Shown piece after piece: positions 27,090-36,623 of a stretch of 64,000 bases of DNA. Each line of letters opens with the position of its first letter. Position 1 is the first letter of the stretch. The position numbers and the translations under genes are program-made. The stretch lies in NCBI RefSeq assembly GCF_037572775.1, contig NZ_JBBHKA010000001.1:496001-560000 (forward strand), written 5' to 3'. The notes beneath the pieces are model-generated. The model was not told the DNA's origin, searched no databases, and saw nothing but the letters and a program-made list of their open reading frames with translations. Source of the DNA: Ramlibacter sp. PS4R-6 (GTDB lineage: Bacteria; Pseudomonadota; Gammaproteobacteria; Burkholderiales; Burkholderiaceae_C).

Positions 27090-29249
27090 TCAGGCCGCGA
27101 CGCGGTCCAGGTGCGCGCGCGTCCAGTGCCGGTGGCGCGCCAGCGCCGCCAGGAAGTCCTGCACCAGCTGCACGCGCGAGGGCGGGTCGTTGCGGCCGAC
27201 GATCACGCCGGCCACCGCGGCGGCGGCCTGCGCGTCGCCCAGGCCCAGCGGCTCCAGCAGCTTCAGCGCATCGCCGATCACGCACACCGTCTTGCCGTGC
27301 TTGAAGGCCTCGTGGATGAAATGCATGGCGTGCCCGTTGGCGGCCAGCGCTTCGACGCAGGCGGCCCCGCCCGGCACGATGACGGCGTCGAACAGCACCG
27401 ACGCGCTGGAGCACAGCGACTCGTCGACCTGCAGCTGCTGGCCGGCGGCCGTCGCGACGCTGCCGATGCGCTCGGCCAGCAAGATGCAGCGCGCCCGGGC
27501 TTCTTCGAGCGCTTGCTGCAAGGCGCGCAACGCGCCCACCTCGACGCCCGGCGCCACCAGCACGGCCACGCGCCGCGTCGCGATGCCGTGGCCGTTGCCG
27601 TTTTCCATGGCCAGCGCCGGCGACGTTTCGATCGGCAGCTTCAGGCGCAGCTCGCGAAAGCCCGCGCGCCCGGCAGCGGCCTTCGCGTCGGGGGCCGCGG
27701 CGCCCACCGCCTCGGCGACCTTGCGCGCCAGGCGCGAATCGACGTGCGCCAGGTTGTCGACCACGCGCTGGCGGATGGCGGGCACGCGCACCTGCGCCAG
27801 CTCGTGCTGGAAGGCGCCCACGATGTGGTCGCGCTCGGCCGGGCTCACGCTGTTCCAGAAGAACGAGGCCTGGCTGAAGTGGTCGTCGAACTCGTTGGCG
27901 CGCAGGCGCGTGCGCGCCTCGACACCGTTCGCGTGCGGCTGCGGCGCCTCGCGCCCGCCGTCGACGCGCACTTCGGCGCCGGTGGCCAGCGAGCTCGGCT
28001 CGTACGAGACGGCGCCCTGCCCGATCGCCGTGCGGTGCGCGCCGTCGCGGTGGAACGCGTGCACGGGGCACACCGGCCGGTTGATGGGCAATTGCGCGTA
28101 GTTCGGGCCGCCCAGGCGCGCCATCTGGCTGCCGGTGTACGACATGAGCCGCCCCTGCAGCAGCGGGTCGCCCGTGAATTCGATGCCCGGCACCAGCCGC
28201 CCCGGGTGGAAAGCCACCTGCTCGCTTTCGGCGAAGAAGTCGTCGGGGTTGCGGTTGAGCACCAGCTTGCCGACGACCAGCGGCGGCACGAGTTCCTCGG
28301 GCACGAGCTTGGTCGGGTCGAGCAGGTCGAAGCCGAGTGACGCGGCCTTGGCTTCCGGGATCAGCTGCAGGGCCAGTTCCCATTCCGGGAAGCAGCCCTG
28401 CTCGATCGCATCCCACAGGTCGCGGCGCAGGAAATCGGCGTCCAGCCCGGCGATGCGGCGCGCTTCGGCCTGCAGCAGCGCGTGGCGCCCCAGCCTGGCC
28501 TTCCAGTGGAACTTGACGAAGTGCGGCACGCCGTGCGCGTTGACGAAGCGGAAGGCGTGCACGCCGAAGCCGTCCATCATGCGCCAGCTGCGCGGCAGCG
28601 CGCGGTCGGACATCAGCCACATCAGCGCGTGCGTGCTCTCGGGCATGAGCGAGGCGAAGTCCCAGAAGGTGTCGTGCGCGCTGGAGGCCTGCGGCATGCC
28701 GTGGTGCGGCTCGGGCTTGAGCGCGTGCACCAGGTCCGGGAACTTCATGGCGTCCTGCACGAAGAACACCGGCATGTTGGCGCCGACCAGGTCCCAGTTG
28801 CCCTCGCGCGTGTAGAACTTGACGGCGAAGCCGCGCATGTCGCGCACGGTGTCGGCCGAGCCCTGCGAGCCCGTGAGGTTGGAGAAGCGCACGAACACCG
28901 GCGTGCGCACCCCCGCGTCGTTCAGGAAGCCCGCGCTCGTGTATTCCCCCAGGGGGCGCGTCAGCTCGAAGTACCCGTGCGCGCCGGCGCCGCGCGCCCA
29001 CACCACGCGCTCGGGGATGCGTTCGCGCTCGAAGTGCGCGAGCTTGTCGCGCAGGAAGAAGTCCTCGGCGAGCAGCGGCCCGCGCGTGCCCGCGCGCAGC
29101 GAGCCGTGGTTGTCGGTGACGGCGATGCCGTCGGGCGTGGTGAGCGCGCCTTCGGACGGCTCGGCGAAGGCTTCGAGCTGCTTCAGCTTGGCGGCTGCAG
29201 CCTCGTTCGCTTTCGCGCGGCGCTGGCTCTCCTGCTTCGATTGGGGCAT
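27090..29249 (-). CDS. katE: Large-subunit catalase HPII with C-terminal DJ-1/GATase-like domain
   Basis: 719 residues, the large clade 2 form. The catalytic histidine is H91 in RGAGAHGYFE, the asparagine is N158 in GANMPVFFVQD, and the haem-ligand tyrosine is in RLMSYTGSQMARLGG. The last 150 residues form the extra flavodoxin/GATase-like domain (VAVLVAPGVEVGALRALQQA, VIVPGGAACVEALAANGHAM). It breaks down hydrogen peroxide. The start was set at the ATG at 29249; a GTG six codons upstream is possible. A long hairpin lies just before the start. Confidence 0.95.
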   Translation of the reverse strand: MPQSKQESQRRAKANEAAAAKLKQLEAFAEPSEGALTTPDGIAVTDNHGSLRAGTRGPLLAEDFFLRDKLAHFERERIPERVVWARGAGAHGYFELTRPLGEYTSAGFLNDAGVRTPVFVRFSNLTGSQGSADTVRDMRGFAVKFYTREGNWDLVGANMPVFFVQDAMKFPDLVHALKPEPHHGMPQASSAHDTFWDFASLMPESTHALMWLMSDRALPRSWRMMDGFGVHAFRFVNAHGVPHFVKFHWKARLGRHALLQAEARRIAGLDADFLRRDLWDAIEQGCFPEWELALQLIPEAKAASLGFDLLDPTKLVPEELVPPLVVGKLVLNRNPDDFFAESEQVAFHPGRLVPGIEFTGDPLLQGRLMSYTGSQMARLGGPNYAQLPINRPVCPVHAFHRDGAHRTAIGQGAVSYEPSSLATGAEVRVDGGREAPQPHANGVEARTRLRANEFDDHFSQASFFWNSVSPAERDHIVGAFQHELAQVRVPAIRQRVVDNLAHVDSRLARKVAEAVGAAAPDAKAAAGRAGFRELRLKLPIETSPALAMENGNGHGIATRRVAVLVAPGVEVGALRALQQALEEARARCILLAERIGSVATAAGQQLQVDESLCSSASVLFDAVIVPGGAACVEALAANGHAMHFIHEAFKHGKTVCVIGDALKLLEPLGLGDAQAAAAVAGVIVGRNDPPSRVQLVQDFLAALARHRHWTRAHLDRVAA

Positions 29250-29255
29250 GGAAAG

Positions 29256-29280
29256 ACCGGCGCGCACGCGGCGCGCCGGT
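29256..29280 (-). promoter_or_regulatory. Strong hairpin directly upstream of katE
   Basis: A perfect 9-bp GC stem ACCGGCGCG/CGCGCCGGT with a 7-base loop ends 6 bases before the katE ATG. The bases after it on the minus strand are CTTTCC, a poor T tract. It could be a weak terminator for the small gene upstream or a structure that limits katE translation. Confidence 0.45.
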
Positions 29281-29309
29281 TCATTGGGGAAAGTGGAGGG
29301 CGATGCGGG

Positions 29310-29423
29310 TCAGCCCGCGTCGAGATCGAGACAGGCTTGCAGGACCCGCGCGAGCGCCGCGAGGCCAAAGGCGCCGATCGCGCCCGCGGCGACCCACACC
29401 AGCCATTCGGGGATCAGCTCCAT
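29310..29423 (-). CDS. Small single-helix membrane protein, 37 residues
   Basis: Begins MELIPEWLVWVAAGAIGAF and continues as one hydrophobic helix to an end rich in Asp (LDLDAG). AAGGAG sits eight bases upstream of the ATG, an ideal ribosome site, and codon third positions are GC-rich like real genes nearby. It lies upstream of katE on the same strand with a hairpin between them. It matches no family I can name. The good ribosome site and clean membrane segment make it a likely gene. Confidence 0.65.
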   Translation of the reverse strand: MELIPEWLVWVAAGAIGAFGLAALARVLQACLDLDAG

Positions 29424-29627
29424 GGTTCCTGCTCCTTGCCACCGGGGGGCGGCCCTTGCTTGAAGCTTAAGGAAGCTCATGTACGCCGCCCCGTCGTCGG
29501 CGGGCGGCGCAGTTCGTAGTCGGGCGCTGCAACAGCGCGTAAGAAGTTTCCGACGCCCAGCTCATCCGCCCGCGTGACACGCTGCCGTCCTACCGCGCCG
29601 GTGCGGCCGGCGGCCCAGCATCGGGCC

Positions 29628-29864
29628 ATGAAAGACGACAAGCACACGCCCGTGAGCCCGGGCACCACCGCCACCGAACAGGGCGAGACGCAGGAGCGCG
29701 TGCCGCGCCAGCCCAATGAGCACGACGAGTCGGCCGACAGCCAGGCAAGCGGCGAGGCGTCGCAGCAGCGCATGGGCGAGATCGCGCGCCGCGACGTCGA
29801 GAGCGGCCGGGTCGACACCGACAAGGGGCCGGTGCTGCGCGAACTGCACGAAAAGAAGATCTAG
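29628..29864 (+). CDS. Small acidic, probably disordered hypothetical protein
   Basis: 78 residues from the ATG at 29628 ([20 protein letters not shown]). It is very hydrophilic, rich in Glu, Asp, Gln, Arg and Ser, with no membrane segment or cysteine. The C-terminus has a helical part ([20 protein letters not shown]). A GTG start at 29574 would add a basic stretch but has no support. No function is known. It ends in a CTAG shared with the convergent rpe gene. Confidence 0.68.
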   Translation: MKDDKHTPVSPGTTATEQGETQERVPRQPNEHDESADSQASGEASQQRMGEIARRDVESGRVDTDKGPVLRELHEKKI

Positions 29865-30544
29865 CGCTTGAGCTCGCCGCGCATCGCGGCAATGACTTTC
29901 GCATAGTCGGGCTGGCCGAAGATGGCGCTGCCCGCGACGAAGGTGTCCGCGCCGGCCGCGGCCACGCGCGCGATGTTGTCCACCTTGATGCCGCCGTCGA
30001 CCTCCAGGCGCACGTCGCGGCCGCTGGCGTCGATGCGCTTGCGCACCTGCTCGATCTTGCGCAGCGCCGAGTCGATGAAGCCCTGGCCGCCGAAGCCCGG
30101 GTTGACGCTCATGATGAGGACGAGGTCGATGTCGTCGAGCATCCAGTCGAGCACGTCCAGCGGCGCCGCCGGGTTGAACACGAGCCCGGGCTTGCAGCCC
30201 GCCGCGCGGATCGCCTGCACGCTGCGGTGCACGTGCGCCGAAGCGTCCGGATGGAAGCTGATGTAGTCGGCACCGGCTTTCGCGAACTCCTGCGCCAGCG
30301 CATCGACCGGCTGCACCATCAGGTGCACGTCGACCGGGATGGGCGTGCCGTCGGCCTTCTTCGCATGCGGCTTCAGCGCCGCGCACACCATCGGCCCGAA
30401 CGTGAGGTTCGGCACGTAGTGGTTGTCCATCACGTCGAAGTGGATCCAGTCGGCGCCGGCCGCGATCACTTTCTGCACCTCCTCGCCCAGGCGGGCGAAG
30501 TCGGCCGAGAGGATCGAGGGCGCGATGCGGTGCGTGCGTGTCAT
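29861..30544 (-). CDS. rpe: Ribulose-phosphate 3-epimerase
   Basis: 227 residues, TIM barrel. Metal and catalytic motifs are [59 protein letters not shown] and [20 protein letters not shown]. It interconverts ribulose 5-phosphate and xylulose 5-phosphate. It is divergent from apaG with a 44-bp gap. Confidence 0.97.
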   Translation of the reverse strand: MTRTHRIAPSILSADFARLGEEVQKVIAAGADWIHFDVMDNHYVPNLTFGPMVCAALKPHAKKADGTPIPVDVHLMVQPVDALAQEFAKAGADYISFHPDASAHVHRSVQAIRAAGCKPGLVFNPAAPLDVLDWMLDDIDLVLIMSVNPGFGGQGFIDSALRKIEQVRKRIDASGRDVRLEVDGGIKVDNIARVAAAGADTFVAGSAIFGQPDYAKVIAAMRGELKR

Positions 30545-30588
30545 GGCCGCGATTCTCGCAAAACGCCGTCCGGGGGTAGCATAGTCCC

Positions 30589-30969
30589 ATGGCCAAGTAC
30601 GAGTTGCGCGTCGAGGTGCAGCCTGAATTCCTGCCGGACCAGTCGGCGCCGGAGCAGGGGCTGTACACCTTCGCGTACACCATCACGATCACCAACACCG
30701 GCGAGGTGCCCTCGCAGCTGATCTCCCGGCACTGGCTCATCACCGACGCCGGCGGCATGACCGAGGAAGTCAAGGGCCTCGGGGTCGTCGGCCACCAGCC
30801 GCTGCTCAAGCCCGGCGAGTCGTTCCAGTACACCAGCGGCTGCCGCCTGCGCACGTCGACGGGCGTCATGCGCGGCACCTACTTCTGCGTCGCCGAGGAC
30901 GGCGAACGCTTCGACGTGCCGATCCCCGCCTTCGACCTGACTGAGCCGGGCGCGCGCGTGCTGCACTAG
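30589..30969 (+). CDS. apaG: ApaG (DUF525) protein
   Basis: 126 residues, the usual ApaG length. Immunoglobulin-like fold motifs are seen: [40 protein letters not shown] and the end [20 protein letters not shown]. The family is linked to magnesium and cobalt sensitivity but its biochemical role is uncertain. It is divergent from rpe, a neighbour pair common in Burkholderiales. Confidence 0.95.
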   Translation: MAKYELRVEVQPEFLPDQSAPEQGLYTFAYTITITNTGEVPSQLISRHWLITDAGGMTEEVKGLGVVGHQPLLKPGESFQYTSGCRLRTSTGVMRGTYFCVAEDGERFDVPIPAFDLTEPGARVLH

Positions 30970-31042
30970 CTCATCTTCGCGCCCCAGTCCTACAGGCGGC
31001 GCGCCGGCTCCCCGGCACCATGCTGGTCGCAGGGAGACCCCC

Positions 31043-32296
31043 ATGAACGAGATCATGGCCATCTGGGCCGACTGGCTGCGGCCGTCGGCCGGCCTGCCGA
31101 CCGTGCAGTGGTCGATCCTGCTCGCCGTCGCGGCGGCGGTCGGCCACCTCGTGCAGCGGCATACCGGCGTGCCCAAGGTGGTCGGCTATTCCATCACCGG
31201 CGCCCTCGCGGGCCTGGCCGGTTTCTCCGGCGGCGCCTGGCCGCTGGATGGCATCGCCTTGTTCCTGCTGGAGCTGGGCGTGTCGGTCGTGCTGTTCGAG
31301 GCCGGCGGGCGCCTGGCGCTGCGCTGGCTGCGCCACAACCCGATGGTGCTGGTGCAAAGCCTGGCCGAGACCGCGCTCACCGCGCTGCTCGTGTACCACG
31401 CGCTGCGCATGTTCGACGTGTGGTGGCGCGTGGCCGAGGCGCTGGCCCTGGTCGCCGTGGCCGCGTCGCCGGCGGTGCTCTCGCGCGTGGTCATGGACAC
31501 GCGCGCCTCCGGCCCGGTGACCGAACGCGCGCTGGCCCTCACGACGCTCAGCACCCTCTACGCCCTCACGCTCGTCAATGCCCGCGCCGGCGTCATGCAC
31601 CGCGGCACGGCGGAGCTCGGCGAAACGCTGTTCCCCGTGCTCGTCGTGCTGGGCGTGTCCTTCGTCGTCGGCGCCGTGCTGGCGCTGGTGCTGCGCATGG
31701 CGCTGCGCTTCATGAGCCCCACCAGCGAGAACACGTCGATGCTCCTGATCGCGACCATCGCCGCTGCTACCGCGGTCGGCTCGCACTTCGGCGGCTCGGC
31801 GCCGCTGGCGGCCCTGCTCGGCGGCCTGATCCTCAAGCAGCTCAACCCGCGGCCCTGGGCGTGGCCGCGCCAGCTGGGCACCGCGTCCTCGCTGCTCACG
31901 ATGTTGATGTTCGTGCTGGTCTCCGTCGTCGCGGCCAAGGCGCCGTGGAACCATGCGGTGATCGGCCTGGTGGCCGTGATGGTGCTGGCGCGCGCCTTCG
32001 CCAAGATCGCGGGCGTGTCCGCGGCCACCTGGGGCAGCGGGACCAACCTGACGCAGGCGTTCTGGACGGGCTGCACGCTGTCGCCCATGTCGTCCATCGC
32101 GCTGCTGCTGGTGTCGCAGTACGCGGCGACCGCGCCGGTGCTCGCGGCGCCCATCACCAGCATTGCGCTGCCGGCCATCCTGCTGATGGAAGTGCTCGGG
32201 GCCATGCTCGCCACCTTCGCCCTGCACCGCGCGCGCGAGACGTCGCTGGCCGATGCGCCCGAAGGCCCGGTCGCCATGAGGGAAGCACGTGGGTAA
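31043..32296 (+). CDS. Cation:proton antiporter (CPA2-like)
   Basis: 417 residues with about 12 hydrophobic helices and no cytoplasmic RCK or TrkA domain. Typical segments include [20 protein letters not shown], a glycine-rich [20 protein letters not shown] and [13 protein letters not shown]. Likely an inner-membrane sodium or potassium/proton exchanger; the ion is not known. GGGAGA precedes the ATG. Its end overlaps the next gene by 8 bp. Confidence 0.82.
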   Translation: MNEIMAIWADWLRPSAGLPTVQWSILLAVAAAVGHLVQRHTGVPKVVGYSITGALAGLAGFSGGAWPLDGIALFLLELGVSVVLFEAGGRLALRWLRHNPMVLVQSLAETALTALLVYHALRMFDVWWRVAEALALVAVAASPAVLSRVVMDTRASGPVTERALALTTLSTLYALTLVNARAGVMHRGTAELGETLFPVLVVLGVSFVVGAVLALVLRMALRFMSPTSENTSMLLIATIAAATAVGSHFGGSAPLAALLGGLILKQLNPRPWAWPRQLGTASSLLTMLMFVLVSVVAAKAPWNHAVIGLVAVMVLARAFAKIAGVSAATWGSGTNLTQAFWTGCTLSPMSSIALLLVSQYAATAPVLAAPITSIALPAILLMEVLGAMLATFALHRARETSLADAPEGPVAMREARG

Positions 32297-33458
32297 GCCC
32301 CTGCCCCCCGCCGCCGCCGACTCGCTGCTGCCGCCGCCGGAGCTCGAGCGCTTCCGCGAATCGCGCGCGCTGTCGCTCGGCGTCGAGCTGGAGCTGCAGC
32401 TGGTCAACACGCACGATTACGACCTCGCGCCCTACTCGGCCGAGATGCTGCGGCTGATGTCGAAGTTCGAGCTGCCCGGCGCCGTGGTGCCGGAGATGAC
32501 GTCGAGCATGATCGAGATCTCCACCGGCGTGTGCGACTCGGCCGTGCAGGTGCAGGACGAGCTCTCGGCCATCCGCGACGCGCTGGTGAAGTGCGCCGAC
32601 CGGCTGAACATCGCGGTCGTCGGCGGCGGCACGCACCCGTTCCAGCAGTGGCACGAGCGGCGCATCTACGACAAGCAGCGTTTTCGCGAGCTGCACGAGC
32701 TGTACGGCTACCTGTCCAAGCAGTTCACCGTGTTCGGCCAGCACGTGCACGTCGGCTGCCCCGACGCCGACGCCGCGCTGCTGATGCTGCACCGCATGTC
32801 ACGCTTCATCCCGCACTTCATCGCGCTGTCGGCGTCCTCGCCCTTCGTGCAGGGGCAGGACACGCAGTTCGATTCGGCGCGCCTGAACTCGGTGTCGGCC
32901 TTCCCGATGTCGGGCCGCGCGCCGTTCTGCCTGACCTGGGACGACTTCGGCCGCTTCTTCGCCAAGACCACGCGCACCGGCGTGGTCAAGAGCATGAAGG
33001 ACTTCTACTGGGACATCCGGCCCAAGCCCGAGTACGGCACGATCGAGATCCGCGTCTTCGACACGCCGCTGACCATCGCGCGCGCCGCCGCGCTGGCCGG
33101 GTTCGTGCAGTCGCTGGGCGCCTGGTTCCTGGAAGAACAGCCTTTCGTGCCGGTCGAGGACGACTACATGGTCTACACCTACAACCGCTTCCAGGCCTGC
33201 CGCTTCGGGCTGGACGCGGTGTACGTCGATCCCTCCACCGGCCTGCACGTGCCGCTGCGCGAGCACATCGTCGAGACGCTGCAGCGCATCGCGCCCTTCG
33301 CGCGCGCGCACGGCGCCGCGTGGGGCGTGCAACTGCTCACCGAGGACGCGCAGCGCGGCATCAACGACGCGCAGTGGCTGCGCAACGTGCAGGCGAAGGA
33401 ACGCCTGCTCGCCGAGGTCGTGCGGCAAGCCTCCCTGCGCCTGGGCGGCGCGCACTGA
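32289..33458 (+). CDS. YbdK-family carboxylate-amine ligase (glutamate-cysteine ligase type 2)
   Basis: 389 residues from the GTG at 32289. The GCS2 pattern is present: [55 protein letters not shown] and the metal-binding [14 protein letters not shown]. coli YbdK has weak glutamate-cysteine ligase activity. The window also encodes gshB, but at a distant locus, so a role in glutathione synthesis is possible and not shown. It overlaps the antiporter gene. Confidence 0.88.
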   Translation: MGKPLPPAAADSLLPPPELERFRESRALSLGVELELQLVNTHDYDLAPYSAEMLRLMSKFELPGAVVPEMTSSMIEISTGVCDSAVQVQDELSAIRDALVKCADRLNIAVVGGGTHPFQQWHERRIYDKQRFRELHELYGYLSKQFTVFGQHVHVGCPDADAALLMLHRMSRFIPHFIALSASSPFVQGQDTQFDSARLNSVSAFPMSGRAPFCLTWDDFGRFFAKTTRTGVVKSMKDFYWDIRPKPEYGTIEIRVFDTPLTIARAAALAGFVQSLGAWFLEEQPFVPVEDDYMVYTYNRFQACRFGLDAVYVDPSTGLHVPLREHIVETLQRIAPFARAHGAAWGVQLLTEDAQRGINDAQWLRNVQAKERLLAEVVRQASLRLGGAH

Positions 33459-33492
33459 GCGCGCCCGCCGCGCCAGCGGCGACAATGGCGCC

Positions 33493-34446
33493 ATGGGCGA
33501 GTTCGACCTCATCGCGCGTTACTTCCGCCGGCCGGCGCGGCGCAGCCCGCTGGGCAGCGGCGACGATTGCGCGCTGCTGGCGCCGCGCGCCGGCATGCAG
33601 CTCGCGGTGTCCACCGACATGCTGGTCGAAGGCCGCCACTTCCTGTCCACTGTCGACCCCGCGCGCCTGGGCCACAAGGCGCTGGCCGTCAACCTGAGCG
33701 ACCTGGCCGCCTGCGGCGCCGAGCCGCTCGCGTTCACGCTGTCGCTGTCGATGCCGAACGTGGACGAGGCGTGGCTCGCGGGTTTCTCGCGCGGCCTGCT
33801 CGAACTGGCGGACGCGCACGGCTGCGAGCTGGTCGGCGGCGACACGACGCGCGGGCCGCTCGTCATCTCCATCACCGTGTTCGGTGAAGTGCCGCAAGGC
33901 CAGGCGCTGCTGCGCTCGGGCGCACGCGCCGGCGACGACCTGTGGGCCAGCGGCCACCTCGGCGATGCGCGCGTGGCGCTGGAGGTGTTTCGCGGCACGC
34001 AGTCGCTGCCCGCCGAGGCCTTCGCCGCCGTGCGCGAGCGCATGGAGCTGCCGCAGCCGCGCGTGGCGCTGGGGCAGGCGCTGCGCGGCATCGCGAGCGC
34101 CGCCGTCGACGTGAGCGACGGGCTGGTCGGCGACCTGCGCCACGTGCTCGCCGCCTCGGCCGTCGGCGCGACGATCGAGGCGCCGGCCGCGCAATCGCTG
34201 TTGGCCTGCACGGCAGTGACCGACGAGGCGCAGCGGCTGGAGTTCGCGCTGGCCGGCGGCGACGACTACGAGCTCCTCTTCACCGCGCCACCGGCGGCGC
34301 GCGATGCGGTGGCGCAAGCCGCCGCGGGCGCGAGGACGCGCGTGACGCGCATCGGCCGCATCGACGCCGAACGCGGCTTGCGCGTGGCCGATGCGCAGGG
34401 CCGCCTGCTCGATCGCGCCTTCGCGTCGTTCGACCACTTCGCCTGA
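33493..34446 (+). CDS. thiL: Thiamine-monophosphate kinase
   Basis: 317 residues. Motifs are GEFDLIARYFRRP, GSGDDCALL, VSTDMLVEGRHF, VNLSDLAACGAEPLAFTLSL and SAAVDVSDGLVGDLRHVL. It phosphorylates thiamine monophosphate to the diphosphate cofactor. It commonly precedes pgpA and pncC in proteobacteria; here a thermonuclease-like and a LysR gene lie between them. No TPP riboswitch is seen upstream. Confidence 0.96.
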   Translation: MGEFDLIARYFRRPARRSPLGSGDDCALLAPRAGMQLAVSTDMLVEGRHFLSTVDPARLGHKALAVNLSDLAACGAEPLAFTLSLSMPNVDEAWLAGFSRGLLELADAHGCELVGGDTTRGPLVISITVFGEVPQGQALLRSGARAGDDLWASGHLGDARVALEVFRGTQSLPAEAFAAVRERMELPQPRVALGQALRGIASAAVDVSDGLVGDLRHVLAASAVGATIEAPAAQSLLACTAVTDEAQRLEFALAGGDDYELLFTAPPAARDAVAQAAAGARTRVTRIGRIDAERGLRVADAQGRLLDRAFASFDHFA

Positions 34447-34448
34447 AC

Positions 34449-34934
34449 GTGCGCGCCTTCATCGCCGCGATCGCCTGCTGCCTCCCGCTCGCTTGCGCCG
34501 CGGCGCGCTTCGACGCGGTCGTGAGCCACGTCACCGACGGCGACACCGTGTGGGTGCGCCCGCTGGCCGGCGGCCCGCCGCAGCAGGTGCGCATCGAGGG
34601 CATCGACGCGCCGGAGATCTGCCAGGCCTTCGGCGAGCGTTCACGCGACGCGCTGGCGGCGCGCGTGCTGCGCAAGCGCGTGACGCTGCTCACGCGCGGC
34701 GAAGACGACTTCCGGCGGACTGTTGCGCGCATCCGCCTCGAGCGCGAGGACGTGGGCGGCTGGATGGTGTCGCAAGGCTATGCGTGGTCGTACCGGTTCC
34801 GCCGCGATGCGGGCCCCTATCGTCACGAAGAGCGGTCGGCGCAACTGGCACGGCGCGGACTGTGGGCGTCGGGCTCAGCGGAATTGCCGCGCGACTTCCG
34901 CGTGCGCCACGGGCCTTGCACCGCCGCGCCGTGA
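34449..34934 (+). CDS. Thermonuclease (SNase) family protein, exported
   Basis: 161 residues from the GTG at 34449, three bases after the thiL stop. A signal peptide (MRAFIAAIACCLPLACAAA) precedes an SNase-like domain: VTDGDTVWVRPL, VRIEGIDAPEICQAFGERS and the later RRTVARIRLEREDVGGWMVS and GYAWSYRF. The catalytic-site pattern (D, R, E) is conserved. It likely degrades DNA or RNA in the periplasm or outside. The last 60 bp overlap a possible small gene on the other strand. Confidence 0.88.
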   Translation: MRAFIAAIACCLPLACAAARFDAVVSHVTDGDTVWVRPLAGGPPQQVRIEGIDAPEICQAFGERSRDALAARVLRKRVTLLTRGEDDFRRTVARIRLEREDVGGWMVSQGYAWSYRFRRDAGPYRHEERSAQLARRGLWASGSAELPRDFRVRHGPCTAAP

Positions 34935-35060
34935 CCAGAGTCGCGCCAGCCAGCGCAGCGCGGCCGCCCAGGCGGCATCCAGGGTCTCGCGGCGCAGCAG
35001 CTGGGCGCGCCGGCGCGCGCTGGCCTTGAGGCGGTCGTTGTCGGTGCGGTGCGTATCCAT
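34875..35060 (-). CDS. Small basic hypothetical protein, 61 residues
   Basis: From the ATG at 35060 it reads MDTHRTDNDRLKASARRRAQ and then a Trp-rich helix (TLDAAWAAALRWLARLW) and a basic tail. AAGGA lies upstream of the ATG. It is divergent from the LysR gene at 35176 and its end overlaps the thermonuclease gene by 60 bp. No family is recognised. The regular helical composition and ribosome site favour a real gene, the overlap counts against it. Confidence 0.5.
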   Translation of the reverse strand: MDTHRTDNDRLKASARRRAQLLRRETLDAAWAAALRWLARLWSRRGGARPVAHAEVARQFR

Positions 35061-35137
35061 GGCCTGTCCTTTCCAGTGATGCGCCCACTGTAGGCAGGCA
35101 CCCGCCGAGGGGAAACGGCGCCACGGGCAAATCGCTG

Positions 35138-35152
35138 TTGCACCGGCTGCAA
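35138..35152. promoter_or_regulatory. Inverted repeat TTGCA-N5-TGCAA upstream of a LysR gene
   Basis: A perfect 5-bp inverted repeat with a 5-bp spacer ends 23 bases before the LysR ATG at 35176, in the gap to the divergent small gene. It has the dyad form of LysR-type sites but is shorter than usual. Autoregulation is a guess. Confidence 0.35.
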
Positions 35153-35175
35153 AGCCGCGAGCTACCATTGCCGGC

Positions 35176-36099
35176 ATGCGCGAGCTCCAGTTCGACGACA
35201 TGCTCCTGTTCACGCGCGTGGTCGACCTCGGCACGCTGTCGGCGGTGGCGCGCGAGCGCGACGTGCCCGTCAGCCAGGTTTCGCGCACGCTCGCGCGCAT
35301 CGAGAAGGCCTGCGGCGCGCGCCTGGTGAACCGCACGACGCACGGGCTGTCGCTCACGGCCGAAGGCGAGACCTTCCGCGACTACTGCCGGCAGCTGGCC
35401 GGCACGCTCGACGAGCTCGAGGGTGAGTTCGCCAGCGCCAGCGGCGAGGCGCGCGGCACCGTGCGCATCGCGGCCAGCCCGGTGATCGCGCAATACGAGC
35501 TAGTGCCCGGCCTGCCCGGACTGGCCGAGCGCCACCCGCAAGTGCGCATCGAACTGGTCGTGGGCGACCGGCTGGTGGACATGGCGCGCGAAGGCATCGA
35601 CATCGCGATCCGCACCATCCAGCACCTGCCGGAAACGGTGGTTGCGCGCCGCATCGGCACGCTGGGTCGCGCCCTGTACGCGGCTCCGTCCTATGCCGCG
35701 GCCCGCGGCCTGCCCGCGCATCCCGGCGAACTCGACGGCCACGACCTCGTGACGAACAATGCAGTGATGACGCTCAATGAATGGCCTTTCCGGGTCGACG
35801 GCCGGGCCACCACGTATGTCGCCCAGGGCCGCTGGCGCACCAACGACACCAACCTCGCGGCCAGCATGGTGCTGCAGGGCCTCGGCATCGGCCGGCTCGC
35901 GACGCTGGTAGGCGACTCGCTGGTGCGCCAGAAACTGTTGGTCCCGGTGCTGGCGAAGTTCGTCGACACCGGACCGCTCCCGATCTACGCAGTGACGACC
36001 GGCACGGCGCGGCACCGGCTGCCCAAGATCCGGGCGTGCATCGATTACTGGGCGGGCTGGTTCGAGAAGACGCCCGCACGCCGCAGGAGCCGCGCTTGA
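35176..36099 (+). CDS. LysR-family transcriptional regulator
   Basis: 307 residues. An N-terminal winged helix-turn-helix (LLFTRVVDLGTLSAVARERD then VPVSQVSRTLARIEKACGAR) and a periplasmic-binding-like effector domain (GTVRIAASPVIAQYELVPGL, RLVDMAREGIDIAIRT) are clear. It resembles the CrgA/AaeR-type group. It leads a plus-strand run into pgpA, whose TTG start overlaps its stop. The effector and targets are not known. Confidence 0.9.
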   Translation: MRELQFDDMLLFTRVVDLGTLSAVARERDVPVSQVSRTLARIEKACGARLVNRTTHGLSLTAEGETFRDYCRQLAGTLDELEGEFASASGEARGTVRIAASPVIAQYELVPGLPGLAERHPQVRIELVVGDRLVDMAREGIDIAIRTIQHLPETVVARRIGTLGRALYAAPSYAAARGLPAHPGELDGHDLVTNNAVMTLNEWPFRVDGRATTYVAQGRWRTNDTNLAASMVLQGLGIGRLATLVGDSLVRQKLLVPVLAKFVDTGPLPIYAVTTGTARHRLPKIRACIDYWAGWFEKTPARRRSRA

Positions 36100-36623
36100 C
36101 CGCCTTGAACCCGCCCCTGCGCCCCGCCGTCATCCGGCCGAACCTGCGCTTCCTGCTGTCGCATCCCGCGCACTGCATAGCCCTGGGCTTCGGCTCCGGC
36201 CTGTCGCCGGTCGCGCCGGGCACGGCGGGCACGGCCTTCGCATGGGTCACGTACATCTTCCTGGCCGATGCGCTCGGCACGGTGCGCATGGGCCTGCTGA
36301 TCGCGGCGGCCACGCTGGTGGGCTGGTGGGCCGCGACCGAAACCGCCAAGCGCATGCGCGTGCTCGATCCCGGCGCGATCGTGTGGGACGAAGTCGTCGC
36401 CTTCTGGCTGGTGCTGTGGCTCGTGATGCCCACGGGCTTCCTCGGGCAGCTTGCCGCCTTCATCCTGTTCCGCGCCTTCGACACGGTGAAGCCCGGCCCG
36501 GTGGGCTGGGCCGACGACCTGTTCCACGGCTTCGGCTGGCGCGGCGGCTTCGGCATCCTCTTCGACGATTTCGTCGCGGCCTTCTGCACCCTGATCGTCA
36601 TCGCCGCGTGGAGGTCCTGGTGA
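36096..36623 (+). CDS. pgpA: Phosphatidylglycerophosphatase A
   Basis: 175 residues from the TTG at 36096, supported by AGGAG seven bases upstream and a TTGA overlap with the LysR stop. PgpA motifs are GSGLSPVAPGTAGTAFAW, AIVWDEVVAFWLVL and FRAFDTVKPGPVGWADDLF, with four hydrophobic segments. It removes the phosphate from phosphatidylglycerophosphate in the inner membrane. The long frame upstream of this start is a shadow inside the LysR gene. Confidence 0.92.
   Translation: MTALNPPLRPAVIRPNLRFLLSHPAHCIALGFGSGLSPVAPGTAGTAFAWVTYIFLADALGTVRMGLLIAAATLVGWWAATETAKRMRVLDPGAIVWDEVVAFWLVLWLVMPTGFLGQLAAFILFRAFDTVKPGPVGWADDLFHGFGWRGGFGILFDDFVAAFCTLIVIAAWRSW

Noticed and set aside
30971..32410. A 479-codon frame opposite the antiporter and ligase genes
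   Set aside because: Both plus-strand genes match known families; the antisense frame is a shadow rich in Gly, Arg, His and Gln.
33493..33500. A TPP riboswitch for thiL
   Set aside because: Only 34 bp separate thiL from the preceding gene, too short for the structure.
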